A DNA stretch of 64,000 bases from Archegozetes longisetosus (lineage: Eukaryota; Arthropoda; Arachnida; Sarcoptiformes; Trhypochthoniidae): the NCBI GenBank assembly GCA_018873245.2, contig JAEMBT020000003.1, positions 12,245,843 to 12,309,842 of the forward strand, written 5' to 3'. A program made the position numbers and the translations under genes. Shown in pieces: positions 1 to 13,800 of this stretch (positions within the stretch are counted from its first letter, which is position 1; each line of letters opens with the position of its first letter). A model generated the notes under the pieces. That model ran no database searches. It was not told the DNA's origin and worked only from the letters and a program-made list of their open reading frames with translations.

Positions 1-261
1 GACTTGTAAACACAGCTCAAGATATGGTCAACTTCATGAAAAATAATTAAAACTTTCAAATAAATGGTTTGAATGGAATATTGAATCATAGCGAGGTACT
101 TATCCAAATAAACAATTCAATATTGAGTTCTAAATTTTATTCACAAATTTAGAAACCAATTCGGACTAATTTATAATTTGATAACACAGACAATGAACAT
201 TCAAAATAATGTTTTGACTTGCATGCATTGTTGTGATTGATGTGATCACCATTTCTAACGG

Positions 262-304
262 TAATTCAAAAGTTATAAGTTTTAAACTTATAACTTTTGA
301 ATTA
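262..304. repeat. 43-bp perfect palindrome (hairpin)
   Basis: Two 21-base arms are exact reverse complements around a single central T at position 283. The left arm begins TAATTCAAAAG and the right arm ends CTTTTGAATTA. The arms are AT-rich but are not simple repeats. No gene is adjacent. It could form a cruciform, or it could be what is left of a very small foldback element. Confidence 0.85.
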
Positions 305-699
305 TGTAATATTTTATGGTAATCTGGTTTTTGGATCAAAGTCACAACATTTTCTAACTATATGTTTGATTCAGAGTTTAATTGGCTTAATGCTTATTTG
401 TAGAAAATAGAGATCAGATAAGATTTTATTGTCAGAACCAAATTTTCGAAACATTTTAAAACGAACACATTCATATAAAGCATTTGAACTTGGAATTTGA
501 AGTTTGGAATTAATGAAAGTACAAATTTTAATCACAACTAAAACTAAAACGATTAGTTCAGAGTTAAATTTCTGATTCGATGGTTCAAATGAGGAGAAGA
601 GCTCAAAACACTAATATTAGGATATTATCGGGATAAAAGCTTTAACTTCGAAAAATGAAGTTCAAATTGAATTGAAAACCAGGCTTTTTTGTTGGAAAA

Positions 700-785
700 C
701 CGAATTCTGCGGTTTGTGTTCTGGATAGCGCAGTCCTTTGGAACCGCCGGCAAATGGTGGTCTGGACCTGTCTCAATCAACCAAG
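700..785. other. GC-rich island, possible small exon or element fragment
   Basis: In DNA that is otherwise about two-thirds AT, this segment is close to balanced or GC-rich and is open on both strands. The minus strand is open over 625-834 and reads HHLPAVPKDCAIQNTNRR. The plus strand is open over 671-823 and reads FGTAGKWWSGPVS. On the minus strand an acceptor-like GGACTTAAG precedes it. I cannot assign a family or choose a strand. Confidence 0.2.
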
Positions 786-3700
786 CGTGTTTCTTAAGTC
801 CTTCAGAGTTTCTTAAAATATGACTAATAAACATTTCTGTATGAAAAATATAACAATTTTGTGCCTATTGAACAAATTTTTTTCAAGTATAAACTATAAG
901 ATATTGTTATTCGGAAAATCTATTGATATTGTCTTATATTTTTTGCTAATTTTGCTACTGTTTTGCTGTTATGTTACTACGAACGTTGAATTTGGCGCCA
1001 CACCAGATAGGCTGTGAACGATCGTTCAAATCATGCCCATTCATTCAATACAATGTATGAATTATTGAAAACAGGTTCAATTTTGTCAACTTATTTAGAT
1101 TTGTAGAGCTTTTAATATTCTAATAAAACTAAATTTAGAAACAAATTTGAATAATACTAATGATTTTTGAACATCTAAAGCAATAGATAAAACAATGAAT
1201 ACTTTGTTCGTATAGAACTCAGTGCAATGCTATAAAATAAGAAAATTTTTATATTTATAATATACTTAATAAAAGTTGAATTCAGTTGTCGACTGTATTG
1301 CAATTTGTCGCACAATTGAGATGTAAACTGATTTAAACAATAGACTTTACTTTAATGCTCTTAAAATTTGATTTATTTTGTTCGCAAATTCTGCTGATAA
1401 ACATTTGGCTGTTTTATTAGACTGAAGTTTTGACTCACACAAGTGGTAATAAAGCAATAAAAGTAAAATACTTTGATGGCAATAAATGGAAGTGAATGTC
1501 CCACAGTCAGGCACAACTGCACTACACCTGCATTTACAAATATAAATATGAATAAATAGGCAAAACTAGAATCTCAGTTAAGAAGTAGCTGTTGGTAGTT
1601 GTTTGACGGGACAGGTTATACTGTATATACACTGTTCTACACTAATACTAATAAAATAATACAATCATAAAAGTATTTACAGTGGCGTACATTTACATTT
1701 TTATGAGCAAGGAGGTATAATAAAAATTTCAAACTCAAATACTTATGTGCTGAAGGACTAGATTAAAGAATAAACAATGTCTATTTGTAATTTGGAATAC
1801 GCCACTACTCCGTGTGTACTTTCTATTCATTTGAAATGCGGAACTTTTAGGCACATCAAACAAGAATGCAATTTTCAAAAGGTTTGTATGGCCTCAAAGT
1901 AAATAAGTTTTTATTTTGTTGTTTTGCAAACTGGAATATATGCACTGTAATTGAATTGCATTCCAAATTGACTGTCACTGTGACTCTTGCCTTTTCATTA
2001 ATATAATGTAATCATAATAACATTAGTTCAGTTAATATAAACGGATAGGCTGAAAAAAACAAGACCAAAACGCAATTAGTCAATCATAGTATTGAGTTTA
2101 AGGGATCTGATTTGTTTTTCTGAGTGAGTTTTTTTATCTTAAATTATGCACATTACTTCTTCTAAATCGCAATTTATAAATAGGAATCATTTCGAACCAA
2201 CGAATAAATGCTAAAAATTTCTGATCAGAAGAATATGAGCTATGCTTTAAGATAGAGTCCTTGTTGCGAATATACATCTCTTCGCTGGTGTCTTATTTCT
2301 AGATAGCTCAGTCTAATAAACTTGGGGCTAACGTAATAAGTGAATGGTTTATTCATATGATATTACATTGAAGGTGGACTTCCTTAACTTTTGAGAAGTT
2401 GTGTGTTGACCAAATGCTACGCCGTATCAAATTTCTTTAGCAGTGATTGCATAATGATTACATATCTTAAAAGACCGTCTATGTATTTTCTAATAACCCA
2501 TTCAAACACATCAAAACAGTGTAATGGATAGATTTGAAAAACCTGTTTTTTACCCTTTTGTGTGTTAGACTACGTATAGAACATTATGTATTATTTTATT
2601 GTTATTATATAGGTACTCCGTATAAGGAAGAGAATCTGTGCTAAAACGTTTCATCAAACAGTATAACCGATTCGAGTTTATATCTCCACCAAGTTTTCCA
2701 TCAAGTATAATAATAAGATTACAACTTTGATTACAAAAACCCTAATTTTATTGTAAGACTTGAGCAAATGTCACAAATTTTTCAGATAATATCCAACTTA
2801 AGTGTATTTGATTTTATCCCTAATTATATTTTGAAAAAGTACTCAATTATTAAAAGTGACTTATTAAATTAAAAGCTCTAACTTAACTTATAGCTTTGAA
2901 GTTTCGAAAATTGTAAAACTGGCAACAATTTGAGTAAATCAAATAATGAGTAGAAATGAACAATCGACTGAAAGAAGGTTTTCTTAGTTATTACATCGAA
3001 TGAGATAACAATTGTTTTGTTGGTTACTACCAAATAAAAACTTGTGTTCATGAAACCGACGACACGGTGCAACTTTTGAAGAGTCTCCCAATTATTTTAT
3101 ATATTTGTTTTTATCATTAGAGATGACAAAGAAGGCCATCGAAATACTTTCATAGCTATAATAATAGTTCAATAAATATAGTAATAATAAAAATGATTAG
3201 AAGAGACTTTACAGAATTTAGCATATTAAAATAATCTTATTGCAAATAGATGTCAATTTTTCATGTTTCAATTGTCGATAGCCAGAAGTTCGAATGCTTT
3301 TACGTAAAAGTTTTGACTTTGAAGAGTTCGCTTTATTTTGTTTGTCAAACGATTGTTGGGCTATCGCTTCCGTGAGAGAGATGTGGACAACAAACATGAA
3401 TTTATGTGATAAACATGAGAAACCTATCCCAAAGCCTGTGTTTATATTTAGTCGCTCAGTAGAAAAGTATGATTGAACAACTAGATAGAAATAGAGCAAT
3501 TCACTACTTATTACATGTCATTCAATGAATAAATTAGTGTTTTAGTCAACTTATAATCTCTGATTAATTATTGAACGGAGACTGTAGTATAAGAAACTTA
3601 TAGATCATTTACATAAATATGAGAACTAAGAGCGAGGAATGAGAACCGAAAATATTCAGTGTTTTAATCATTATATTATTATAGCCTTACTTTGAATTGC

Positions 3701-4826
3701 AGTGAAAGGCAGTCGCTTCTAATTACTCACATCAAAGCTACGAATGCGACCAAATTGTAGTCAATAAAAATGCTAAATAATAGATACGAACCTAATAGAT
3801 ATAATTGCCTTTAGAAAGTTCTATAAAAGCATTTCTGCTCTAATCTGTTCGTTAAACTCACAGCGAATAACACAAATTGAAATTTGAAGTTAAACTTAAA
3901 ATTGTTTTTATTATTTAGGGTTTCATATTTACAACAGAATGTGATCAATACAAATATTACTTTTGTTCAAAATGAAATAGACTCGAAAATTTTCTATAAT
4001 TTCAGACTTATTTATATTAATTATAGCTATATTCTATTATTATGGTTCGCGATTATGGTTATTGTTTCGATAATTTATACTAATTTTGGCATTTTATACA
4101 AACTGCGATCCAAATACGATTAAAAAGTATGGAACGTATGGAACACACAATTATTTGATGGTCAAACAACAATAAATAACTAATTTTAGTTGTATTGCTG
4201 CCTTCTTTTCTCTCAGTTTCATATCTAGAAAACTGTAATTGCCTTAATGTAAGATAGTCTTAAATCTTATTTGATTGTCAAGTGTAGTTTTAGTCTAGCA
4301 GCAAATGATCTGAGAAAAAGTCACAAATTATTTCATTTTGGCCGTACATTAAATATGGCAAAAGTGAAAACTACGTTCAGATGAAGGCTGAGTCGCCAGC
4401 AATCAGTAATAATTCTGCCGATTGGCCTCAAACCACGATCAGATACATTGACTTAAATGAAGTAATCGTACAAATAATACATGAATCTGTTCCAAGCAAT
4501 AATGTTTCTGCTCAGTTGTCTTAAGTCCAGTTTAGGCGTTAATTATTATAATATATTCTCATATTTAGGCAAATTTTGATTACAAACAGTTGTAATAATC
4601 AGTGTTTGATCTGACCTCCAAAAAGGCACACTTTTTGAACAAATTTTTCACCAAAGTCTGACAAACATTTAATGTCCACTTATTAATGATCACTGAATTG
4701 TTTTGCACGAATAATACGCTGAGTTCACACTTTTGATGAACTTTTTTGGCACAGATTAGAATAAGTGATAAATAACTTGATTATCTTCTTATTTATAAAT
4801 TATTTACAAACTTTGAGTCAAATGTT

Positions 4827-7800
4827 TTATCTTCTAATCCACGATAGTATCAAATTGATTGTAATAATAATTCTACTAATTGTTGTCATTAAAGACCTGA
4901 CGGCACCACTATTAAGTCCATCACTTTTTTCTCTCGTATCGTTTGGCCGCTTATCTCGAACTTCTGAAAAAAACAATTTTAATTAGAGACTCAAGACAAC
5001 ATTAGAGATCATTTTTAAAGTATAAAATCTGCATAAATCAATTTTTTTGACTAAATCTTTGATTATAGACAAATTTTGGTAATCTTTGTTATCACAATTG
5101 ATGGCAGTATTGTTTAGATATGTACCAAATCCTTGTTTCGCGAACTTTGTTTTGTTTCATTTTTCTGTGTCGTATAAATGGATTTAAGTCATAAGATTTT
5201 CTTGTTTTCAACTTTCAACTCATTCAATTTTCATCTAAAACAGTAAATCGCAGCAAAATCTATGAAAAACATTGCATACGCTAAACATAGTTTAGAATTA
5301 TTGCAAAGATGTGAAAGTTAGCCACTAGTTTGAGTGAAAACATTGAAATCAATACAATTTGATGACTTCAATTCTATGTGATATCTAATGAAACTGAGTG
5401 TAACTTATTCCTACAGTTTTAAAGTACGTTTTTGTTGCATCTTATGCTCTGAGTGCTCCGTAGTCTATGTCATATATCTTGAAAATGCTATTCGGTGTGA
5501 GTGATTTATTAAATAGAAAAATTATCAAAATTTTCTATCAGTTTAACATGACTCTTAGATTTTCAAATTAAACTAATGAAAAATGAGTGTCCTTTTGAAT
5601 AAGTTCTGTAATCATGTTAATTGAATATTTGAATAAAAAATGAGCAAAATTAATTTCAGATTAACCAACATTAGGAGTCGCGTTGAATGTCAACTGCTTT
5701 AGCTATAGTTAATCAATTGAAATAAAATTTCGTACGTTTAGTGCAATTTGCGGTTATAATTTGAAATGAATCAAACTTTCACATTACTTATGAACTGTAA
5801 CTACAACTTTGGTCATAACTGTAGGAATATGAACGACAATCAGTAGTGCGTACCTGTTTTCTTCGAGACGTATCCCTGATCTGCCGGCCGAGAAATGTCG
5901 TAATTAGTCTTAATTGCTGGCAATTTAGTGAAGTGTGGTCTCCACCAGTACGGCGTTTGGGCTGTCGATGACTGGATTGACGGCGATCGAGATGACGATG
6001 GCTGTGATGCTACCAATGATGGTCTGGTCGTTGATATTATGATTGAGTTATTCAATTTGGAATAATTGTAAAAATCTTTAGAATCTTTAGAATCTTTAAT
6101 AATTCTCTTAAAACTAGTGCTACTATCAGGCGCTGGCGCACGATTTGAGCTTATATTGACCGCTGGCGATACGGTCCAGATTCGTAATATCCGTGACGTT
6201 GTGCTTGTAATGACTGGTTTTTGGGTCGTAGTGCTTATAGTGGTCGTAGTTGTAGTCGTTGAACGAACTGATGGAGGAGACACTAAAAATTAATGCAAAA
6301 CACTTCATTAGAATTTTAAACATATCTTCAATTCTGTATTTGTTTCTAATAATTTTCAATTTGAATAATGATAAGAACGATAAAATAAAAATACAATAAT
6401 TTAAACTTAATGACTGAAACTTTAGAATTTGAAGCTAGGTGATAGCTAAATAGAAATCTAAACCAAATCAAAAAATTAATTGTTATTTTTTAGCCGACAA
6501 ATTTGAGGGTCGAATTGATAAGAATAATGGTGCAAAAGTAGGTGCCTCATAACTATTATGTGTTGCCTCTATATCTGTATATTACACAATCCCTCAATTT
6601 ATTATAGCATCGGATTGTGCCGGCAATTCAATCAAATAAATAGCATTCATTCATAATCATAACAGTGCCTCACGTTTGCATCGCAAATTTATCCAACAAT
6701 TTTCGATTCAAACCGCAGGCAAACAGCTTACAATACTTAACATACTACGTGAACAATGTCTCACTCTGCCCAAATATCTTTACAACAGATCTTAAAAATA
6801 AAGCATCAATTTTAAAATGATTCAAATTTTCTACGACTACGTGCCATCAGTTTTGTGATCGAATCAATTTTATTTAATTTGACAATTAAGTAAATTGAAT
6901 AAACTATGAAACCAGTTTAAATTAGAAACTTATAAACTTTTAAATGCTAACTCAATTACATCTGAATGATGGTAAAGTTAGAGTTGACGATGGTTAACCT
7001 CCCAAAACTTTAATCAAAACAATTGCGAATTTTTTCAGCATTTTTGACAGATAAATTCAATTGTTACTGAAAATCGCAATTATAATTAAATTTTAGTAAT
7101 CGAACAACTGTTTTATGATAGTTTTGCGATTCAATTATGCAATTTCTAAGTGAACAACAATTAACATCTCCTAATAGTGTTGATTAAGTTAATAGCAATA
7201 GACATTACTGAAAAGAGCTGAACAAAAGTATTTGATGATTTCTATCAATTTTATGTTCAATACTTCAATTAAATAGCTGACGATTAAGCTAGCGATTCAA
7301 TTATCGCGCAAAAGTAGTGAAAAACAATTTAAGCTTCCATAAATAGTTTGCATAAATAATAAAGAAGTCACAATGAGTCACACTCGATGATAAACTGTTT
7401 TTGATGGCTTTCGGTTCGCAGTTCAATAATCAAATTGTATCACAACTATTTGGTGTTGAGTCCAGCAAAATATTTATACAGGAAAACATTTAATTCGAAT
7501 AATCAAAAGAGTGGTCAAAGTTTTAAATCGCGGTACATTTTTAACGTGGAATCATTACTGAAAGGTTTTGTAATTCGTCTCGCGATTAGAGCTATGGCGA
7601 GAATAATTTTGTTTTATGCAATTCTGTATTTTTGGAACAATTTGCAAAGTATAGTATTATTGATGGAATGAGTCTGATTTGGGCAAATGTCGGTGCCTAT
7701 TGCACGGCTCTAGGAACCAAATATACGATTAAAGCATTTAAATAGCGGGCCTGACTATATTGAGAAACGGTGTAACTGAAGCCTCCGCCCAACATTCCAA

Positions 7801-10800
7801 AAGTCGGCGTTTGTCAGTCTACTCTCTGTTCTTTTTTCTATGTTGTTCTCTCAATCACTATCTTTTTTCATATTTGATTATTATTACAATTTAGAATTGC
7901 TATTTTCACGCGTACAGCCAACATATGCACCAAACAAACACTTCTTTATATTTTTCTCATACAGTAAATATATAATAAATGCCTCTGTTGTCAGTTTGAA
8001 GGCTCATGAAATTTATATCAACACGACCTTAGCTCTTATTTTCTCAGTTGTGAGCAGCGCTCTTTTCAATCTTAGGGCTTAGATCTGCCCACTTTTATGT
8101 CTGGGCCAGAAATAGGGTTTTGCAAATACATCAAATCATTTGGAACATTAACAGTCCAAAGTTTGACAACAAATTCTTAATCATTAATTTTTCAATTGCA
8201 TCAAAAGGTCTCTGATAAGTTCTCTGTTCGATTTAATTCAATCAAACCTATAGTCTCAATAGTGCTATAATGATCTTTTATTTAGTCCAAACCCTAATAT
8301 TGGTTGAAATACTTAAAACCTGCAGTGAATTTATTATATAAGTTCCTCTCATGACTGACCCTACAATTACTTATCGCTCCGAACACACCAAAAGCCATCA
8401 TAAGTAGACATCTACTAAAAATATGTATTCATCATTCATACAATAAATAAGTTATAGTTAACTTCATTTAATTATCTTTAGAATAAAAAGTCCAATAAAA
8501 GCTCTCAAAATATAAACTGAAAATAATTGAAAAACACTTCAATCAATATGGATCAAATTTGACCAAATAATACAATTATCAAATGCTTATTATATGTTTG
8601 TTTGTTAACTGGGTTTCACTGTACTCATTGTCGGCTTTTCTTTTTCTATTATTCTGTTTTAGTATTAGTTCGCCCCATTGTGAGAAATTGTTCAACAAAA
8701 TTAATAGACAAATATTTTACTTACGATTATTATCTAAACTAATTATTCTTTGAGAAAAAAATATTTTAGGCAAAAATTTGAAACACTGTTTTTGGAAAAT
8801 ATGTTTTTCCACTTAAACAAATTTGATTTAAGTTAGTTTATGCACTAATTTTCAAGTGAAAGTTTGTCACAAAACTTTTTCAATAGATATAAAATGTTCA
8901 AATTGAATATATCTGAAAATAACATGGCCAGAAAGAGGGCTTTGTATAAAGGTAAGAAAATTAGTCTCAAGTTTCATAATGACTAAATAATTATATGTTT
9001 TTAGTTAAAATTATTGAATAAAGCTTTGAACATGCAAAATATAGCAAACCACTTATGACTTACGTGATCCTCTCTTACAGCACACTTTGAAAATGACTTT
9101 CATGTGATGAGAATTACATCTTCCGGCTGATAGTGAAGGTCCTGCTGATAATGAAATGAAATAATAGTCCTGTCCGGGCCTGAATTCGAGGCCTCCCGGT
9201 TGTGGAGTGAATGGTCGAAATGTGATCGTATAATAACGATTCAGAAATGGCTTATCACAGACAGCGATAGTTCGCGCGACCGCTGGATTCGAGATACGGC
9301 ATGTGTCATACTCTTCCTTTGATACCTGTCAAACATATTTTTTATAATTAAAGCTTATCTTAGTGAATGATTGACCGTTTAAGTGAAAATAGCTATCAAA
9401 TATGGCTAATATTTTTGGTAAAATAGTCTTTCATAATAGAGCGATTTCAAAGCAATTTTTCGTTTATTGTATTTAATATCCATGTTCAGTAGTTTAAGTG
9501 GTCATTCGGCATTTTTAGTCTAACAAAGTGATTTTTCAAAATTTTTTATAACATCTTTGTTGACAACCAACAATTCTCATAAATATCTTTTTGCAATTAA
9601 TAGCAAATGTTGTAAAAATCAATTTTAAAGTAGCTAAAAAGCTTGTTGGCAAAAACAATGAGTCAGGAGTTGTCGGACTAATGCCAGTCATGTTTTTCAA
9701 ACAAAATTCAGATACACTCAGATGTTCTGTGATTCGGACATAATTTACTGTGCACTTTGAACTAAGATTCTCAATTTTTAAAAATTCATTTCATATCCAC
9801 TCACTTATATTCGATTTTCATTTTGATCTATTACCTCATTTCAGATAAAATGAGTGAATATTTATCAATTTGAGTTAGAAAATGAGTTAGAAAAAATAGA
9901 TTGTTCACATCATTTCATACAATTTAATATTTTGCCAAACTAACATATACTGCTAAATATGAGACAAATAATAAATGCGGCACTTGTTCCTATTGTTTAC
10001 GGGAGCAGTTCCTAATCCGCATCACTAGATATACAGAGAGAACATTTTAGTGGTATGCCAAAGTCATTCAAGATAAAGAACTTGGTTTAGAAAACATTTT
10101 AAATCTCAGATCGAGTTTGAAGAATAAAATTGAGCTCATCAAACAATATTGGGAGGTACGCAAAAATATTAAGCTAACTACAAGTGGTACCTATCATAGA
10201 AAACATGTTTGGAAACCTCTGGTTTATATGATCACATTTTGCACTTTCTCATCAGAATTGATTTCCGCTTTTGACGGAAATCAATCGAAATAGTCGGAAA
10301 TTAATGACAAATACTGTCATTGTATAAAGAGTAATAGTATGAAATTAGCTCTGATTCTAAAGTTTGAGTGTTTACATATAAAGATTGAATTTTGGAATCA
10401 ATCAGTTGTTTGCGTAACTATTCAAACACCTTTCCTTAGTTTTGAGAGAGCCATGTTAGAGGTAAAAACACAATTATGGCAGCAGTTACACTACATTTTG
10501 AGAATATATTGAAGCACAAAATTTTCAATATAAATAACATTTTCTAAAACAAGTCTGAAACGACTTAAGAGACGTCCAAATTGAATGTTTAACGAGAATA
10601 AGTTAAGTGCAATTAAAAAGTACAGTAATAAGTTTGTGAAATAATACTGAATGTATAACATTGTTCATATATTGTTGGGCTACTCGATTAGCTAAACCTC
10701 ACGGCTAATCGTCTGTGTTTCGCAGAAATGAATCGCAAATCTCAGCATTAAAGCTAATGAAGAGGAGTCTGACGTTGAGCTTAAACAAGCGATAGATTGA

Positions 10801-13800
10801 ACTAAAAATTACAGACAACTTCGTTTAAGGCAAAGTGACGTTTTCATGCGATTATAACTTTATAAGTAATTGGCAACGAAAAAAAACTTCTTCAGCATAT
10901 TTGCTGCAGTTTTGTTCTGATACCAGTTTTTCCTGTGAGGAATACATATTTTCATTGATATTAATGTCACGTTATAGCGAACATTTGCCTTCCAGGCATT
11001 CATATTGAATATTCAAATCAATATTAAAGCTTCAAGTTATTAAAGTAAAAGATGGTATGAAAATTAGTGGCACACAATTATTATTTTTAATCTGTATTTA
11101 GTAAACTTTTTGGCTAAAATGATCGTTTTCTCTTTTTCTACGCCTTAAGGCTAAAGACTACCATTTTGAGCATTAGATAATAGCAGAATGCAAATTAAAA
11201 CAACAAATCAGACCACTTTGTATATTGCGCTCGTGAGCGAGCTTTGTTCTAATCCCGACGTTCAATAGTTGGACATTCTAAAATTTGATCAGTCGTTTAT
11301 TGGTCATGTTAAGTGAACTACAGTTATTCATAATTGAAAACAGCCACTGTCAAATGCTTCTATTTAAATTGCTTATTTAATATTAAATTGTTCTTTTGTT
11401 AAACATTTAACTGAGAATTGAACTTTGCCAAATTAATAAAGAGAAATATTGTCACATAAATAGTGGTCTAATATAGGCGTGCGAGTTCACAATCAAAGTG
11501 AAAACCATTCTATTAATAGCTATGTATTAAGTCATTAATATAACAATTTGATTGACTATTTTGATAGCTATCAAAATATAAATGCCGCGAACGACAACAA
11601 TAAATAAGTTACACCTATCAGACAAAAATTAGACTTGTATTTATGAACAGCCGCATTATTTTGATTGGGAGAAGCCTGAGATCCCTGTTATTTAAGTTTG
11701 TGATCGTTACCTTCTCTCTATAATATCAGTCATTATTATCTCGATCTGCTTCTAAAATAAATGTTCAATAAATATGAAAAACACGCATTGCGTTCAAACT
11801 GCATTCAAATATTTAGGGCGCTAACATTTTCGCCTTTCAATTGCATTTTTTCCTTCAAAGCTTTAAGAATTCGGTTAATGCATGAAGTTTATTTGAAACG
11901 TTCGCGTCCATTAGCCAATAAAAAACGCTTTACTGGCAATTGGTTATAGGCTGATAAGACCGAAACTTTGATTAAATCAAAGTTGCCAATACTGCAACAC
12001 TGCTTTCGGTCAGATAATTGATTTCGAAATAGAGAATATTGCTATGAAACCTGAACTTTTAACATCGAAAACTTATTAAACAATCAAATGAGTGACTGAA
12101 GAAACAGATAAAAATGACATAAGCGTTTAGATATTTGTTTATTGAAATATACTATAATTGAACATTTAACACTTGGCAACTACTAATATGAATGAGGTAT
12201 GCAATTTTGGGCCAGATACAAAACAGTGCTGCAAAGCAGTACTAAATCATATATTTATAAATTTACTTCAATTCTAATTTCAATTTTATCATTTATTTGT
12301 TGAAGCATTTGATGGAAGTTTGATGTTAAGAAAAGGTAAACTAAATTCTCTTTACAAGTCAAGGATAAGCTATTTTGTGAGTGTTGTCACGCGATGTTTT
12401 TCGTTCAATTTTTAGCATTTGAGAAAAACTCAGTTTTGCAGCTCAACAATCGATCTGAAACTGAAACAGTTGTCAGTTCTACTTAAGTATTGTTTGACTT
12501 GCTTTCGATTTCGCTATCAAAAGCCAATTGAACACTAGTTCCATTTCAGTCGTTGGCGAACATTCTGTCTGACAATACATTGAAATATTAATTTTCTATC
12601 TTTAATTGCGAACACTCTTATCTGTCAGTAGATTTTCATTAAAAATCGGTTCCTCAAATTTCAGACAAACAAGAAGGACAAATCAGATAGATTTTCAATA
12701 ATTGGCAAAAATTCAATGGTCTGTTAATGTCCATTGTTTCGGAGATGTACTGTAGGCAGATATTTGATTTTTCAAGTTGTTTCTTACATCATCTTAAATG
12801 TTAAAAATAAAAGTTCGATTTGTTCTTGTAACAGTCTTTTGAAAATTTGGTCACATAAAACTTAAACTATGGTTCAATTTTGGCATCAATTCATTCATTA
12901 GGTTTATTACGGAATATAACTGCAGAACTGAAATTTGATATTTTTGAAAATATTTGCTAAGTATTCTCAATTTGATTTGATCAAACAGCGCGCATAAGAG
13001 TAGTGCAAAAGCTGACTTCATATTTGCTTCGAAATTTGAATAGAGATCCTCGAGTTAAAAACATTAATTATAAAATACTATATTGCAATGTTCATTATTG
13101 AGATTCAATAAAGGAAACAACTCATAATCAGTTCATATTAAACGTGTTCAGTGTAATCGAATATCACTGTATCTCAAACTCAAAACTCGAGGTCCACGAG
13201 GGATTATTATTCGCGTTAATAAGTTCGCTAATGAGGAACAATAATAAGTTAGCTAACAGTATACGTCAAAGTGAGGGCAAACCGATTCTAAAGAGTGAAC
13301 TGCGCTCACAACAAGTTTTGTCTGATCAGAGCCTCATTGTCCGCTTGCATTAGCAATTTGTAGTGATTCCAATCCAAATGTAGTTTAATGTAAAGCGCTT
13401 TCACAGAGTGTGTTACAGAGGATTCATTTTGATACCAATTTTCATAGTGACTCACCTGAAATGTAGCCAAATGTAGAAAAGCCTTTTTATTAATTTTGCT
13501 ATACTTTTCGCTTAATACCGCTCCAAATAAATCGTATTAAATGAAGTTTTAATTTACATCAAATCTTATATCTTTTCAAACAACAACCTATTTATCACTA
13601 ATGAAACCTAATTTTCTAACATTGAATGTATTTTCTAATTTATAATACATTGAACACTACTAAAATTGCTTTAATTTTGCGAATAAGACAATACTCCATA
13701 GTTTCATATGATTGTAGTATAATAACATGAAATGGTTAATTGATCAAAAATTTGAATCATAGTAATTTAATAGGGATTCGATTGATATGCTGTAGATCCT

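Larger units (their letters stand above)
1..4826. other. no recognisable gene
   Basis: This AT-rich stretch holds only short, biased open frames on both strands. None shows a known motif or a convincing splice pattern. Part of it is probably the 3' untranslated and downstream region of the minus-strand ephrin that ends at 4827. Two local features stand out, a perfect palindrome at 262-304 and a GC-rich island at about 700-785; both have their own entries. Confidence 0.5.

Noticed and set aside
6126-6359. Minus-strand frame that looks like a secreted protein start (FKILMKCFALIFSV)
   Set aside because: It is intron followed by the ephrin stalk exon read in the wrong frame; the AATTTTTAG acceptor and the phase fit ephrin.
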